A DNA stretch of 64,000 nt from Aphrophora alni. Its lineage: Eukaryota > Arthropoda > Insecta > Hemiptera > Aphrophoridae. This document shows, one piece after another, positions 36,401 to 47,527 of the stretch. Made by a program: the position numbers and the translations under genes. A model generated the notes under the pieces. That model had not been told where the DNA came from. It searched no databases and worked only from the letters and a program-made list of their open reading frames with translations. Where the stretch lies: the NCBI GenBank assembly GCA_963513935.1, contig OY740768.1:34346216-34410215 (forward strand), in the 5' to 3' direction. The first letter of the stretch is position 1. Every line of letters begins with the position of its first letter.

Positions 36401-37263
36401 TATACTATAATCCTGATTGTGCTTATTATTATTTATGCTGTGTGTAATTAATTTGGCTATAAATTTGTTATAAAGTAATTCACTCGCTAATTTTTTTAAT
36501 TTTTATAGTTAGATACACTTGGACTTTTTTTTTTTATTTTTATTTATTTTTTATTTTAAATCTCTTGTTATTTAATTATGAATACAATGATATATTTAAA
36601 TACCTCGAGCACAAAATTATGTTAACTGTCTGTAGTATTGTCCGAATTCCAATTTTATTCTTGATTGTTGTGGCTCCTGGCCTGCTTGAGTCCTTGTTAT
36701 TGTTTCTTCTTCCTTTCTTATTCAACTCTTAACTTAACTTCAGTGTACTGAACAAATTATTTTCTTACACTAGACGATTGAAATGGCTTATGCTGAAATG
36801 AGCTATGTGATGAATTTCTTTGCTCATGACCGTTTTTGGGTGAGGCCAGGGTTTGAAATTTATGGTACGACTTTCACATATTTATTTAAAGAGCTGAAAT
36901 TCAATATCAAATATTTGTCCAATTTGCAGAACAAAAAAAATGGCCTATATAATCACCAGGCATGTGTTGTATTAACGTTTGATATGAAATGAACAACCAA
37001 GATATCTCCAACTGGTACTTTGTTGTAAATTTCCAATGTTTTATTTGCTCCTTCCCATCCTTGCAGCTCAACAACAGATTTAAGAAACATATTTTAGCGA
37101 GAAATAAGTTTAACTAGCATGCAGTTCACGTTCCAATTCTTTTTTTAACATTATTAAAGATATTTTAATTTTTTATACTTAAAAGCATTTTGATTATAGA
37201 TCGGTAACAAAATTGAACTTATTATTATTCCAGGTAACGCCGAGTAGTTCTGTTAGTAATTAG
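36401..37263. other. intronic DNA, no gene
   Basis: A T-rich run lies at 36516-36560. The plus ORF 36783-36992 has no motif and no splice support. Confidence 0.4.
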
Positions 37264-38002
37264 AGGAAATAATGCACAAAAAGGCCCTTTCTATCAATTT
37301 TGTCTGGAGTAAGACGGAACGAGATGTGGTTTGTCCATTCGATTCAGGAAGTCCTCTAGAAAGTTTGTGATCACTTTTGCATCTTTTGAGACGACTGAAA
37401 AAAAAATTAACTTAGCAAATAATGACCTAAATGAGCCCAATTTTGCAACTCTGGGTCATATTAATGTTCAGCACCCCGAAAAACCCCTGAGAGGCAAGTT
37501 TTGATTGCTTTGCGAAACAATTTCAATAAAACTCACGGAGATGATGTTGATAACCTTGGCGCCCGGAGCACCAGGTGCTTAGGGGAGGGTTGCCGATGCC
37601 ATATTCACGATTAATGCCCCAAAAAACCCCGGAGTAGATTCTCGATTTATTTTCTTGCATTTCAAGAAAACTCCCGGATATGTCCTGACCACCCGTCCTA
37701 ACCTCCAGGTCCATGGGGGGGGGGGGTGATTTTGAACATCATATTCAGGATCAGCGACCCCTAAAACCACTGCAAAATTGGGCTCATTTAGGGCATTATT
37801 TGGTAAATTAATTGTTTTTTCAGTCACCTCAAAAGATGCACTTTTGAGAGTGAATTTTTCAATGTACTGATGCAATTAAGAATTTCTGGATAATCAAAAG
37901 TGGTCACAAACTTTCTAGATGACTTCCTTAATCTAATGAAAAAAACCACATCTCGATTTGTCTTACTCCGGACAAAATTGATAGTGCAATGCTTTATTTC
38001 CT
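37264..38002. mobile_element. long-arm foldback transposon (~740 bp)
   Basis: The left arm (37264-37450) and right arm (37770-38002) are inverted relatives. They share AGGAAATAA at the tips, CTATCAATTTTGTC, AGATGTGGTTT, CTAGAAAGTTTGTGA, CATCTTTTGA and GAGCCCAATTTTGCA in order. The right arm has about 45 extra bases. The centre holds C-rich text and a short G run. Two overlapping minus ORFs (37523-37875) are carried by the right arm and centre and are not recognisable as proteins. No target duplication is clear. Confidence 0.8.
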
Positions 38003-39135
38003 GGACTAATATTAAATTGTGTAATATTTATATAATATAAGAAGCACAATAATTTTCCATTTATCAAAGCTTGCATCATACCAATAGTTGATACAAAATA
38101 CATTACAATAAAACAAAAGAAGTAATAGACAAAAAAGAAAACTAGAAAACGAAAAAGAATTGGTTGGGAGATTATTGTTTTTTTTTTTACAGGTCAAAAA
38201 GGAACCAGATTGATATTTTCCAATCTAATTTTAAACTATTAAATCTAAATAACCAAGTTTAGACTGAAATCATAAAACACTTATTCAAAGCATTATACAC
38301 CATCAATTTATAGAACTACATATCACAAATATTTGGTAATTAAAATAAATCTATCTTCAAAACTTAATGAATGATCATTTTCAATATTCATCCGCAAATA
38401 TCCATCAGTCATCTACACACATCAGAATCTATAACCATCACAAGATTAAAACCTATCACCCTTTTGTATAACACCTAAACCTGCAGATTCAAATAATAAA
38501 AACTTTCGTAGCTTCTATATCTATAATTGTAAAATCATCCGCAAATCATACCAATTTTTCATCACAAATCTTTTTTTTTATATATATATATTAACCCTTT
38601 AGAAATATATTTTTTAAAAGTATTTGTATTAATTTGTTTTGTTAATTAAAAGTGAATATTTTACCCCGAGTTTCAATTGTAGCTTAAACTTAATTTGTAA
38701 CATATAATTTTAAAATTAGAATTAAATAATTTTGGAAACCCTTTTACTCGCATTCCTTTCATTCATTTATAAACCAAGATGTGATGAATATGAAGTTGTA
38801 CATCTGTTCGCCTTACTATAACCAATACAACTTCAAATGGAGTTGATCAGTTGAAAAAAAGACTTTGGATGATATAAAAGAAGACAGATCAATTGTCACA
38901 GACATGTAAAGAACCTTTGAGAAGTAGTTCTCTCTCTTGAAATATTATCAGAGCCAATTATCATGTAACTTGGTGACACTGAGAGTGATTTATGTTAGAA
39001 AGATGAGTAAATTATAATCGAAGATGACTTCTAAAATTTGTCATTAAAAAAAAACTATTTTAATAGTGTTTTAATCACTATTGTGTAATCAAAAAATGAA
39101 TATTGGACATAAGAAAAAAAAAATCAAAAATTCAT
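38003..39135. other. intronic DNA, no gene
   Basis: AT-rich. A short (TA)n run lies at 38580-38591. Nothing recognised. Confidence 0.45.
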
Positions 39136-39139
39136 TTAA

Positions 39140-39579
39140 CACGTTCACTACCAGCTGACGCATATATGCGGCGGCCGGGTCACTCCCACAGCCCACGAAA
39201 AAATTCATGAACTTCCCCGTAGACGGGTCAAAATGGTTGTGACCTTCGCCACAGACTGAGGTAATGCTGTATGTCAGTGTTGCCAACTGTTCAGTGACGT
39301 CAGCGATAGTCCTAGCTACAGACCAAGCGCCGCATATATGTGGCGGACTATCCTGTAGACCGTGCCTAAGCGATCTAACCTTTAAAATAGACCGTTGCGA
39401 AGAAATTTCTCATTTACTATGAAGAAACCAATGCCGCAGATCTGCGGCGGCAGTCTATTTTAATGAGCCCAGCCGCCGCAGATCTGCGGCGTTGGGCTAG
39501 GAGTAGGACACGCCCGCCGCAAAATTGAGGCGGCAGTCTGTGGTTACGATTTTTTTTTAACATTGTGGTAGCGAACGTG
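39140..39579. mobile_element. TTAA-flanked MITE packed with CG-rich palindromes
   Basis: TTAA duplications (39136-39139 and 39580-39583) enclose inverted ends CACGTTCACTACCA / CACGTTCGCTACCA. That fits a piggyBac-type non-autonomous element of 440 bp. Inside are five palindromes built on a CCGC...GCGG frame with different AT cores: 39159-39170, 39328-39345, 39433-39448, 39475-39490 and 39514-39533. GC content is far above the surrounding intron. It carries no coding sequence. Confidence 0.85.
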
Positions 39580-39804
39580 TTAATCAAGAGGTAGAACATT
39601 TCTAGAAAGCTTTTTCTAAAGACGAGTATCCACCAGTTTGAGAGAACAATGATTACAGTATTTAACATGTTACCAACACATCATATGCATTAGGGATTGT
39701 ACATCTTTTACTTACACTTAAGACTCAACCATTTACCACTTTGTAATTGCATTAAAACTAAGATGTGGGGAAAACTATCCTTTACCTAATGAACATACTT
39801 TAGA

Positions 39805-39910
39805 GTCAACAGCTGATCTAGTGATTAATGTTCTCACTTCACAAGTGAGAGGTTTCAGGTTCAATCCACATAGGGGATCATAAATTTACAGTAGTGACCC
39901 AGCATTGTGA
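39805..39910 (+). repeat. tRNA-Val-derived SINE head
   Basis: TGATCTAGTGATTAATG (A box), an anticodon-stem-like CTCAC-TTCACAA-GTGAG with loop anticodon CAC, and GGTTCAATCC (B box) occur in correct order and spacing over about 68 bp. There is no acceptor stem and the sequence runs on into unrelated 3' text, so this is a SINE rather than a working tRNA. Confidence 0.65.
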
Positions 39911-40385
39911 GGTGAAAATTAGAAGGTACAATTGGTAGCAAACTTTGGTTGAGAATGCTAGGATAACTACAACAGGACTTCAATGTATTAACCATGAATT
40001 GTCAGACTAAAAAGCCTAAAATGACTAAAAATTCTAGCAAGTCTTGATCCTTCAAAGGCTGTAGTAAGACACAGAGTTTTTTAATGGACATATTTTACAC
40101 TAATAGAAAGAGAAACCAAATTGTTTAGAATATGTCGCACTTAATTATTTAAAAAAGAAAAATGTTTTGTATATTATTTGTTTGAATGAAAATACAACAT
40201 ATTAATCGAGTTACTAGTTCTGGAGATTGGATTATCTTTAATTCAGCAATACAGAGTAAGTGTACTTTCTTAAATGTAATATTAATTGAAATGTTTCTCA
40301 TTTTCATGTCATATGGAAGTTGAAAATTTTGTTATTGTTTACGAGAGGATATAAAGTAGTAAAGTTACTAAAAAAAAAAACAAAT

Positions 40386-43375
40386 TACTGTTCATTCACA
40401 GTTTAGTTGATAGCATGGGCAGGCATTGGCCATGCTATTGAAACGGAGATCTTACGCTATTAGCCTGCATGAAAACATCAACATGCGCTCACTTACATCA
40501 TGGTTTCATTCAGTGTTGAGGGGTTATGGGTTTGTATTATTGTTATGTATTGTCCGTTTTAAAACTCATTTACACTAGTTTTTAGGAATATGTTTCCCTT
40601 GATATGGTTTTTTATTGATATTTATATTTTCAAGAATAATTTGTATTAATGTGGAACAATTATTGAAAAAATGAAGTTGTTTAGTTTACATTTATGTTGA
40701 TAAAAGAGCTGTTATTTTAGGAAAGTAAATGATATAATATAAAAACTTTAGGAAAAATCTTTAAATTCAAAATTTGTTATCATAATGAATTAAGGATTTA
40801 GAAAAATAAGCACTAACCATTAGCTTCATCACTTTATATTATTTGAAGCGACATAAGAAAATTTCAACTTGGAATTAAAATAATGTTTTGTTTGTTGTAT
40901 TGCTTATTTACATTACAACTAACCTTTTTTGTTGGCTTCAACTGAGAGGAGCCACCTCAGATATAGCACTGATGTCAGAGGACATGTCGTCATCACTTCC
41001 GTTTGATTCTTCACTTGAAGATCCCGTTAGCTGTATTATAAAAGGTTCAATATCGTCTTGTAAGTTGTCTGCCTCCCACATTGTTTGTTCCACTTTCTCA
41101 ACATGTTTGCAATAGTTTTTCCACTGTTGTTCTGATACAGAATCAAACGCGTTTTCAATCAATGGAGCCATAAGAGTTTTTTTAAATGTTGTATTGTGCA
41201 TACCAACATGCCTCTTCACTTGACTCCAAATAAGTTCTATGGGGTTTAGCTCACAGTGATATGGAGGGAGACGCAACACTCTGAACCCAAACTCTTTGGC
41301 TTTTTCATCTACGACATAGGCTGCATATAAGTGTTTGACTTTAGAAACTTCTTCTAAAAGTTCCTTCTTTAGGCTGTCTTCAGGAAAATTTATGTTTTTT
41401 TCTCGTAACCATTTTTTAATGTCCTCTTTTAAAGATTTTGTATTTGGGATTTTTTCTTTTTTTCGGCTGTGGTATGGGGCATTATCCATTACTATCACAG
41501 TTTCAGGTTCAAGGTTTGGTAAGAGATTATTTTGAAACCAGTTCTTAAATCGTTCACCATCCATTTCATCGTGATGATCTTGTGTTCCTTTCTTTGTTAA
41601 AAATACAAGTTTCCCATTTTGAACAAAACCTTTCTCACCTCCAGCATGGACAATAACAAAACGTGGTCCCCTCTCTGTAGGTTCCTTTAAACCTGTAGTG
41701 AGTCCAGCCAAAAAAGCATCCATTGGTGTATTTATATTTGTATCCTTCCATATTTTACTTACAGTTTGGCCAGCGTTTACCCACGTTTCATCAATAAAAC
41801 AATGGGTTTGCTTTCTTTTCTACACCGTTTTATTTCCCTTAGATAAGAATGCCGCCATATAATGATGTCATTTCTCTCCAACAGAAGGGCCTTTTTATTT
41901 CTTTTTTCAAAGCAAAATCCGTTTTCTTTGAGAAGTTTCCAGAGCGTAGTTCTCTTAAAGTTTGAAAGCGTCTCATCCTCGTTGACCTTGGCCAAAACAG
42001 CTGTCAGTGTAGGTAGGATGTTTTCTGAAAAGAAAGAATGTACAATTTTTCTAATCACTGTAACGACAAATCCGTCGTACTTCAGTCGTCTGCTGGTCTT
42101 ATATTCCACTTTCTGCCGAATTTTCCGAGGTGTAATAACATTTCCCGTACTCCCTTCTTTTTTCATCCTATATATCGAAGATTCACTGGTTCCGGTAGCC
42201 TGTTTAGTTTTATTCACTAGGAATCGTACACTTTCGTTTGGGTAACAGTTCTTAAAGTAATCATACACTTTTAATACTGTTTTCCTATCTCCACTTTTGA
42301 TAGGTTTACCTTTCTTGCGTGAGTCCATTGTCGTAACTTAGAACAAAACGTAAATAAAAAATCTTAGTTTACTATGTACAAAACACACTAGAACAAAATG
42401 ATATAAATAAAACCCCGTTTACTCAACTCATCCCAATGCACTTCAAAATATGGGCAAGCAGGGCAGGCCTAACTGTAAAACTTCACAGTACTACTTTACA
42501 CTACACTGAACAAATAAACACTGTAATGAAATGTACTAAATTCACTACTATTTGAACAGTGATCTGATTACGTTCACTATCCTTCAGAAACTGATGATAT
42601 GTTTGTTTGTGTGTGAGGGGTGGTACTGGGGAGATAAGGAATGGCCAGAGGTAGCCGACCCCAGCATGAGTCACCGCCAGTCAGGACAACATCCGTCTAC
42701 GTGTTTGTCTGTTATTCCTTGAAAATGTGTTCGTTATACAGTATTTATTCAGTAAAATGTGAAGGATGAATACAATACTTAAACTGCATGACCAAAATTG
42801 CTAGTTGTTTTAAATTTCGTTTATAACATAACAATAATTACAAGTTAAATATATTTTAAACTATTTATTGTCACTCTTATATTCTAATGATTTAGTTCAT
42901 ATCCAAAGGAAAAAAAACAGAAAGTTCCCAGCTACTTAGTAGCTCTTTTAGTAGTTTACAGACAACATCAGAGTATTAGTGGTGTTGTACTATCTATCAT
43001 GACCTAATTTCTGATATAGTATTAATAATTATTTGAAGAGTATATTATTTTATTTTAGAGAATATAAAATAAATTCCAGAAATTTGTTTAACAATTCGTT
43101 AGAATTGAAATAGTACCGCTCAACAATACAACAATAAACGTTACAATAAAAGTAATGTAATGTCAGTTTTTGGTAGTTTAAACTTCATAATAAGGTTTAC
43201 TTAAACATGAGGTACGTTACTGTAATTAAGAAATGTTGATCTTGAACTAAACACTGAGACAGGGATATTCCTACTCAGTGTGGTAGTGAATAGGAGCCGA
43301 TGTAGTTAGGTCAGGTAGTAGAGCGGCAAGCCTCCATAAGGCCCATGCTATCAACTAAACTGTGAACGGACAGTA
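40386..43375 (-). mobile_element. complete Tc1/mariner-group transposon, TA target, ~33-bp TIRs
   Basis: The ends are TA-CTGT(T/C)C(A/G)TTCACAG and then TTTAGTTGATAGCATGGGC, inverted at both sides with 31 of 33 positions matching. A TA lies at each edge (40386-40387, 43374-43375). Length is about 2.99 kb, long for this superfamily because about 1 kb of non-coding DNA lies before the gene. The left end also contains an internal hairpin ATAGCATGG/CCATGCTAT. One transposase gene fills the centre. It sits in intron 3 of TMEM127 in the same orientation as the host gene. Confidence 0.92.
40938..42328 (-). pseudogene. IS630/Tc1/mariner-group transposase, one frameshift, D-82-E spacing
   Basis: The first frame (42328-41777, MDSRKKGKPIKSG...) is a helix-turn-helix DNA-binding region with SESSIYRMKKEG. 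Near 41800 the frame shifts by one base. The second frame carries HCFIDETWVNAG (first catalytic Asp), VIVMDNAPYHS (second Asp) and ELNPIELIWSQVKRHVG (Glu). I count 82 residues between the second Asp and the Glu, much longer than the 34-41 usual in Tc1/mariner. The insert is lysine-rich and charged. The C-terminus is acidic (SSSEESNGSDDDMSSD). Apart from the frameshift the enzyme looks intact, so inactivation is recent. Confidence 0.88.
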
Positions 43376-44448
43376 GTGATATCTTGTTTTATTAAATTAC
43401 TAGTTTTGTCTACTGCTAAACTGGCATGAAAGTTGGCGTTTGTGTGTATTGTGTGTGTATATACATACATAATTTGCATACAGCTTCACTTACGGTTTTG
43501 CACGATTTCTATTATTTCATGTGTGAAGCTCAGGACAGCACATTATAGAATCTATGTTCGATTTTAACTTTTGTAACTAGATTGATAAATTACAGACAAT
43601 TTAGTTAATCTACTATAGTTAGAGCAGAAAATAGAATATTATAGGACATAATAGAAAAGTATGTTTATCTGAGAGCCCCTTTATCAACAATAATTTTAGT
43701 TTTACAAATAAGAGCCAGCAGATAGAAACTGCTGCTAGAACTCACATGCAAACATGTTACGAGATCATGTGAGATAAAAGGGCTCTGCAGATCAATGTCA
43801 GGTATCTTGACACTTTGATGTGAGCTACGTTCCATAAATAAAAATACAGCAGAATTCAAACTAAAACCACCGAAAACTTTGAAATCTACAACTTTGAAAA
43901 ATGAGTGATTTTAAACATGGTTTCAATTTCGTTCCACCTATATTTATATTGCCACTGAAATTTACAGGCGACAAAAGTTTATGTTGTAAAAAAATTACAA
44001 GCAAATATAGATTTCCTATTAACTGCTAGCATAAAATTGTTAAAACTTGAGAACTACTACATTGAGAGAGAGAAAAAAAAAGGGGGGAAAAATCAGTTCA
44101 CATGGAGTTTAAATTATATATAGACGTTGTTATTGACAATATAATTATGTAGTGTAAAATTTTTAAGAAGATGTGTAAAATGTGTCAGAATTTGAATTTT
44201 CTACTTTTTAATAGCAAAATATGATTACAACTTGGGAGCTATTGCACAGATTTCCAAAAAACTTTTTTAGTTTCAATTATCATTCAAATCATATACCATC
44301 TTTTTCACTGAAAAACTATATTTATTTATCCTGCTTTAGTTTCATGGATTTTTCATGTTTTTAAATTTAAAATATAAATAACTATGTACATTGATTAATT
44401 ATAATATGAAATGATACTAATTTAAGTTTATTTAATGGTTATGCTTAC
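43376..44448. other. TMEM127 intron 3, distal part
   Basis: AT-rich with no gene. The minus ORF 43665-43859 has no motif or splice context. Confidence 0.45.
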
Positions 44449-44583
44449 CTGCAGCAGTAACAACGTAACATCCATATTCATATGTGACTTGAATCTTCGT
44501 ATGTGCATTCATTTGATGAGCTGAGATCTCTAGAGACCTAGATACCAGATAACATACTCCAACTATTGACACCACTAATAAAA
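44449..44583 (-). CDS. TMEM127: TMEM127 exon 3
   Basis: Acceptor TATGTTTACAG, donor GCAG|GTAAGC, 135 nt, entered and left in phase 1. It encodes the third membrane span (LLVVSIVGVCYLVS), a polar lumenal or cytosolic link (AHQMNAHTKIQVTYEYG) and the start of the fourth span (CYVVTAA). The pattern aligns with human TMEM127, where VIGFSYWAS and a Q/H-rich link occupy the same place. Confidence 0.88.
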
Positions 44584-44689
44584 CTGTAAACATAGTGAAT
44601 AATTCTATAATTTAACAAAACAAATACAATGTCAGAGGAATATTAAATATATGTTTATAAACAAATATTTTAAAGAAGGAAAATATTGC

Positions 44690-46133
44690 TGCAATCTTTG
44701 TTTACGAAACTCAATACTGAACAAGAGACTGCTATTCGTGCCAGCTTTCGTGTGGCTCTTGAAATCGTAAAATGTGGAAAACCATCCACCAATGGAGAAT
44801 TGATAAAAGAATCTGTATTGCAGTAGCCGAAGAAATGTGGCCTGAAAAGGTAAATTTATTTAAAACTCTCAGTTTGTCAGCAAAACTCGTGGCTCAGAGG
44901 GTAGAAGACATGGCACAAAATATATCATCTCAACTGTCTGACAAAAATAGACATCTTGAGTTGTTTTCTCTGGCCTTGGATGAGTCAACGGATGTGTCAG
45001 ATACTTCTCAGTTGTTGATTTTTATTCAAGGAGTAGATAAAATCTATGAACTTCTTGATATTGATAGTATTCATGGCACGACTACTGGTGAAGATATTTT
45101 TAAAGAGGTTGAAAATGCGATTTATAAAAAGAACCTTCGATGGATATACTTGAAATATATTACTACTGATGGAGGCATAAACATGTGTGGTAAAAGTAAA
45201 AGAGTGGTTGCTCTTGTGTCAAAGGCTGTAGAAAATGATGGTGGTTCAAAACCATCAGTCTTACATTGTATCATTCATCAACAGTCCTTGTGCAGGAAAT
45301 GTTGGGATGTTTGAAGTTCTAAAACCAGTCATATCAGTTGTTAATTTCATCAGATCTACTGGGCTGAATCACCAACTCCGCGAGTTTATTGAAGAGATTG
45401 GATAAAATGACTTACCATATCATATTCACATATGCTGGCTTAGATACGGAGAAGTACTTCAGCGCTTTTTTGAACTTCGAGCAGTAATAGAATTTTTTTT
45501 TGATGTTTCACACATTTTAAATCATGTGAAATATTTAGCCACATTACTGAGAATAAGTTTCCCGGCGATTTTGTAATCGAAGCTTTGAAGATCAATCTTG
45601 AAACTCGTTTCTCAGACTTTGATGTCATTGCGAATAAAATTAAGATTTTTCAAAATCCTTTTGATACTGACATTGAAACCATAACTTCAAATGGAAATCA
45701 CTGATTTACAGTGCAGTGATATAATTGAGAACACTATCAAAACTCATATTTGTTGGATTTTTATAAGAGTCTTTCACTGGTACAATTTTATAAGTTGCAT
45801 AAATTTGCTCATGGGCTGATTTCTGTTTTTGGTATTACTTACTTATGTGAGAAAACATTCTCCAAAATGAAGTACACAAAGAATGTTACAGATCTAAGTT
45901 AACCGATGAGTATATTAAATTTCTTTGAATAATTGGTACAAGTAAAATGTGTCCACAACTAAAAACTAAAATCACAATTACATAAATCTCATTAGTATTT
46001 TATATATTATAATGTTTATATGTTATATGTTTTTTTATCAAACTTATCACAACAACAATAAGCCATTAGCTGTCATGACCCGGATTGATGGCACTGGGAG
46101 GCCGGATTTGGCCATAGATTGGAGACCCCAGGA
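44690..46133 (+). pseudogene. hAT transposase relic with right terminal repeat
   Basis: It opens LQSLFTKLNTEQETAIRASF and SFRVALEIVKCGKPSTNGEL, then shifts frame near 44810 into AVAEEMWPEKVNLFKTLSLS and FSLALDESTDVSDTSQLLIF, the first catalytic Asp region, followed by IHGTTTGEDIFKEVENAI. After 45314 the frame breaks repeatedly. FGITYLCEKTFSKMKYTKN near 45840 is the C-terminal dimerisation segment. CTGGGGTCTCCAAT, read on the minus strand at 46120-46133, resembles the CAGGGGTCTCCAA end of this hAT group. Same family as the relic at 26.2-27.2 kb. It lies in TMEM127 intron 2, antisense to the gene. Confidence 0.83.
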
Positions 46134-47359
46134 CTAAAGCTTCTTCCATTTTATTTTCTCCTGATTAAAATCTGCAAAACCTTTTCATCATTTACGATTT
46201 CGAGAATTCCTTGTGACTTAAATATTACTGTTTGAAAGATTCAGAAACTACAAGATTCTCTACTAGTTATGTGTTAGAAACCATAGCCTGTAATCTTACT
46301 GTGTTTTTCTGATTTTACTTTTATAATGCACTGCACAAACTAATTTTTACTTTTCTTTCTTCCAATTTCCACCTGGGCCCATAACCTGTTCTTATTTCAC
46401 TTATATTATTTTAGAAAAATGGATAAAAGAGACCTGTTAGAGCAGAATTACTATAAATTATTTTTATTAAAGCACAAACTTTTTTATTCTCTTAAAATAA
46501 AAGAACTTACAACAAACAAACATCTGGTTTTCTTTTTAACGTTTACAAAGAGATATGAAACATTCAACAGATACATTATATATATAGCCTATATAAGGAT
46601 AAAATTATTTTCATCTTTAACATTATACACTATATAGATGTTGAAATTACCACAAATCAGGTAAATCTATTATCTTTTAATTTATATAAAAATTCTATGT
46701 CAATGAAAATATTTTATCTCATTATTTCTTCAGTGTGATTTTGTAAATACACTTTCTTGTATCTTGAGAATTTTCTTTTTATTAATCACCTTTCAATTAT
46801 AAATTTGGGATTGTTATCAAGTGCTTAGACCAATACACAACAACAACAACAGTAAATTGAGTTAAATTACAATGCTATAATAAGTGAGTAAACATAATAA
46901 AAATTTAGTTAGGTAATTCATTGTATATACTGCTAAACTTAATTAAATTATAACATTCCAACTTACAGAAAATTTGTGTTGTTTTATTTACGAATTATTA
47001 TTATTTTTTCTGTATATGTGTGTGGTCTGATCAAAGACCTGAAATTATATATCATTAAATAACTCTACATAATGTTTCAAATTGAAGAATAAAGTTTTAT
47101 ATTTCGCATTACAATGTTAAAATTCAAATTTTGTATTTTGAAAATACTAGTGATTTAATGATGTAAATAAGGAATCAAATAAATATTAATCGTACAAAAC
47201 AATCTGTAAATATTTTTGAAAATTTTTCCATCAAAAAACTAAATCTGAAGCTCAGAATTCTTAATGAACTAAAATATATAAAGATAAACAACTAAAGTGT
47301 AAATATAACTTTTCTACTACCATTCATGTTTGTACCAATAATAGTAATTTACTGCTTAC
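46134..47359. other. TMEM127 intron 2, remainder
   Basis: AT-rich. The plus ORF 46419-46637 is low-complexity and not supported. Confidence 0.45.
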
Positions 47360-47527
47360 CTGTTGTAATACTAGGCAATGCGTTTCTTCGACATATTATT
47401 AACAATTTTCTAGTTGGTCCAATGACATCCAAACAAAATCCAATAAGAGAAAAGAGTATTGATAAGAAACACAGAATGATAATTATATGCATAAGATCAA
47501 CCACATCAGGTGTAACACAAGGTAATG
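47360..47527 (-). CDS. TMEM127: TMEM127 exon 2
   Basis: Acceptor TTTTGTTTCAG, donor ACAG|GTAAGC, 168 nt, phase 1 at both ends. It encodes PCVTPDVVDLMH, the second membrane span (IIIILCFLSILFSLIGFCL) and the loop DVIGPTRKLLIICRRNA. The DV(I/F)GP and CRR/TRR landmarks are diagnostic of TMEM127: human has DVFGPKHPALKITRRYA in the same place. Antisense frames here are shadows. Confidence 0.9.

Noticed and set aside
36783..36992. 69-codon plus ORF starting MAYAEMSYVMNFF
   Set aside because: No domain, no promoter or splice context, and it lies in an intron crowded with transposons.
37523..37875. Two overlapping minus ORFs (63 and 98 codons) with proline-rich text
   Set aside because: They lie across the centre and right arm of a foldback repeat; the proline run comes from a C/G homopolymer.
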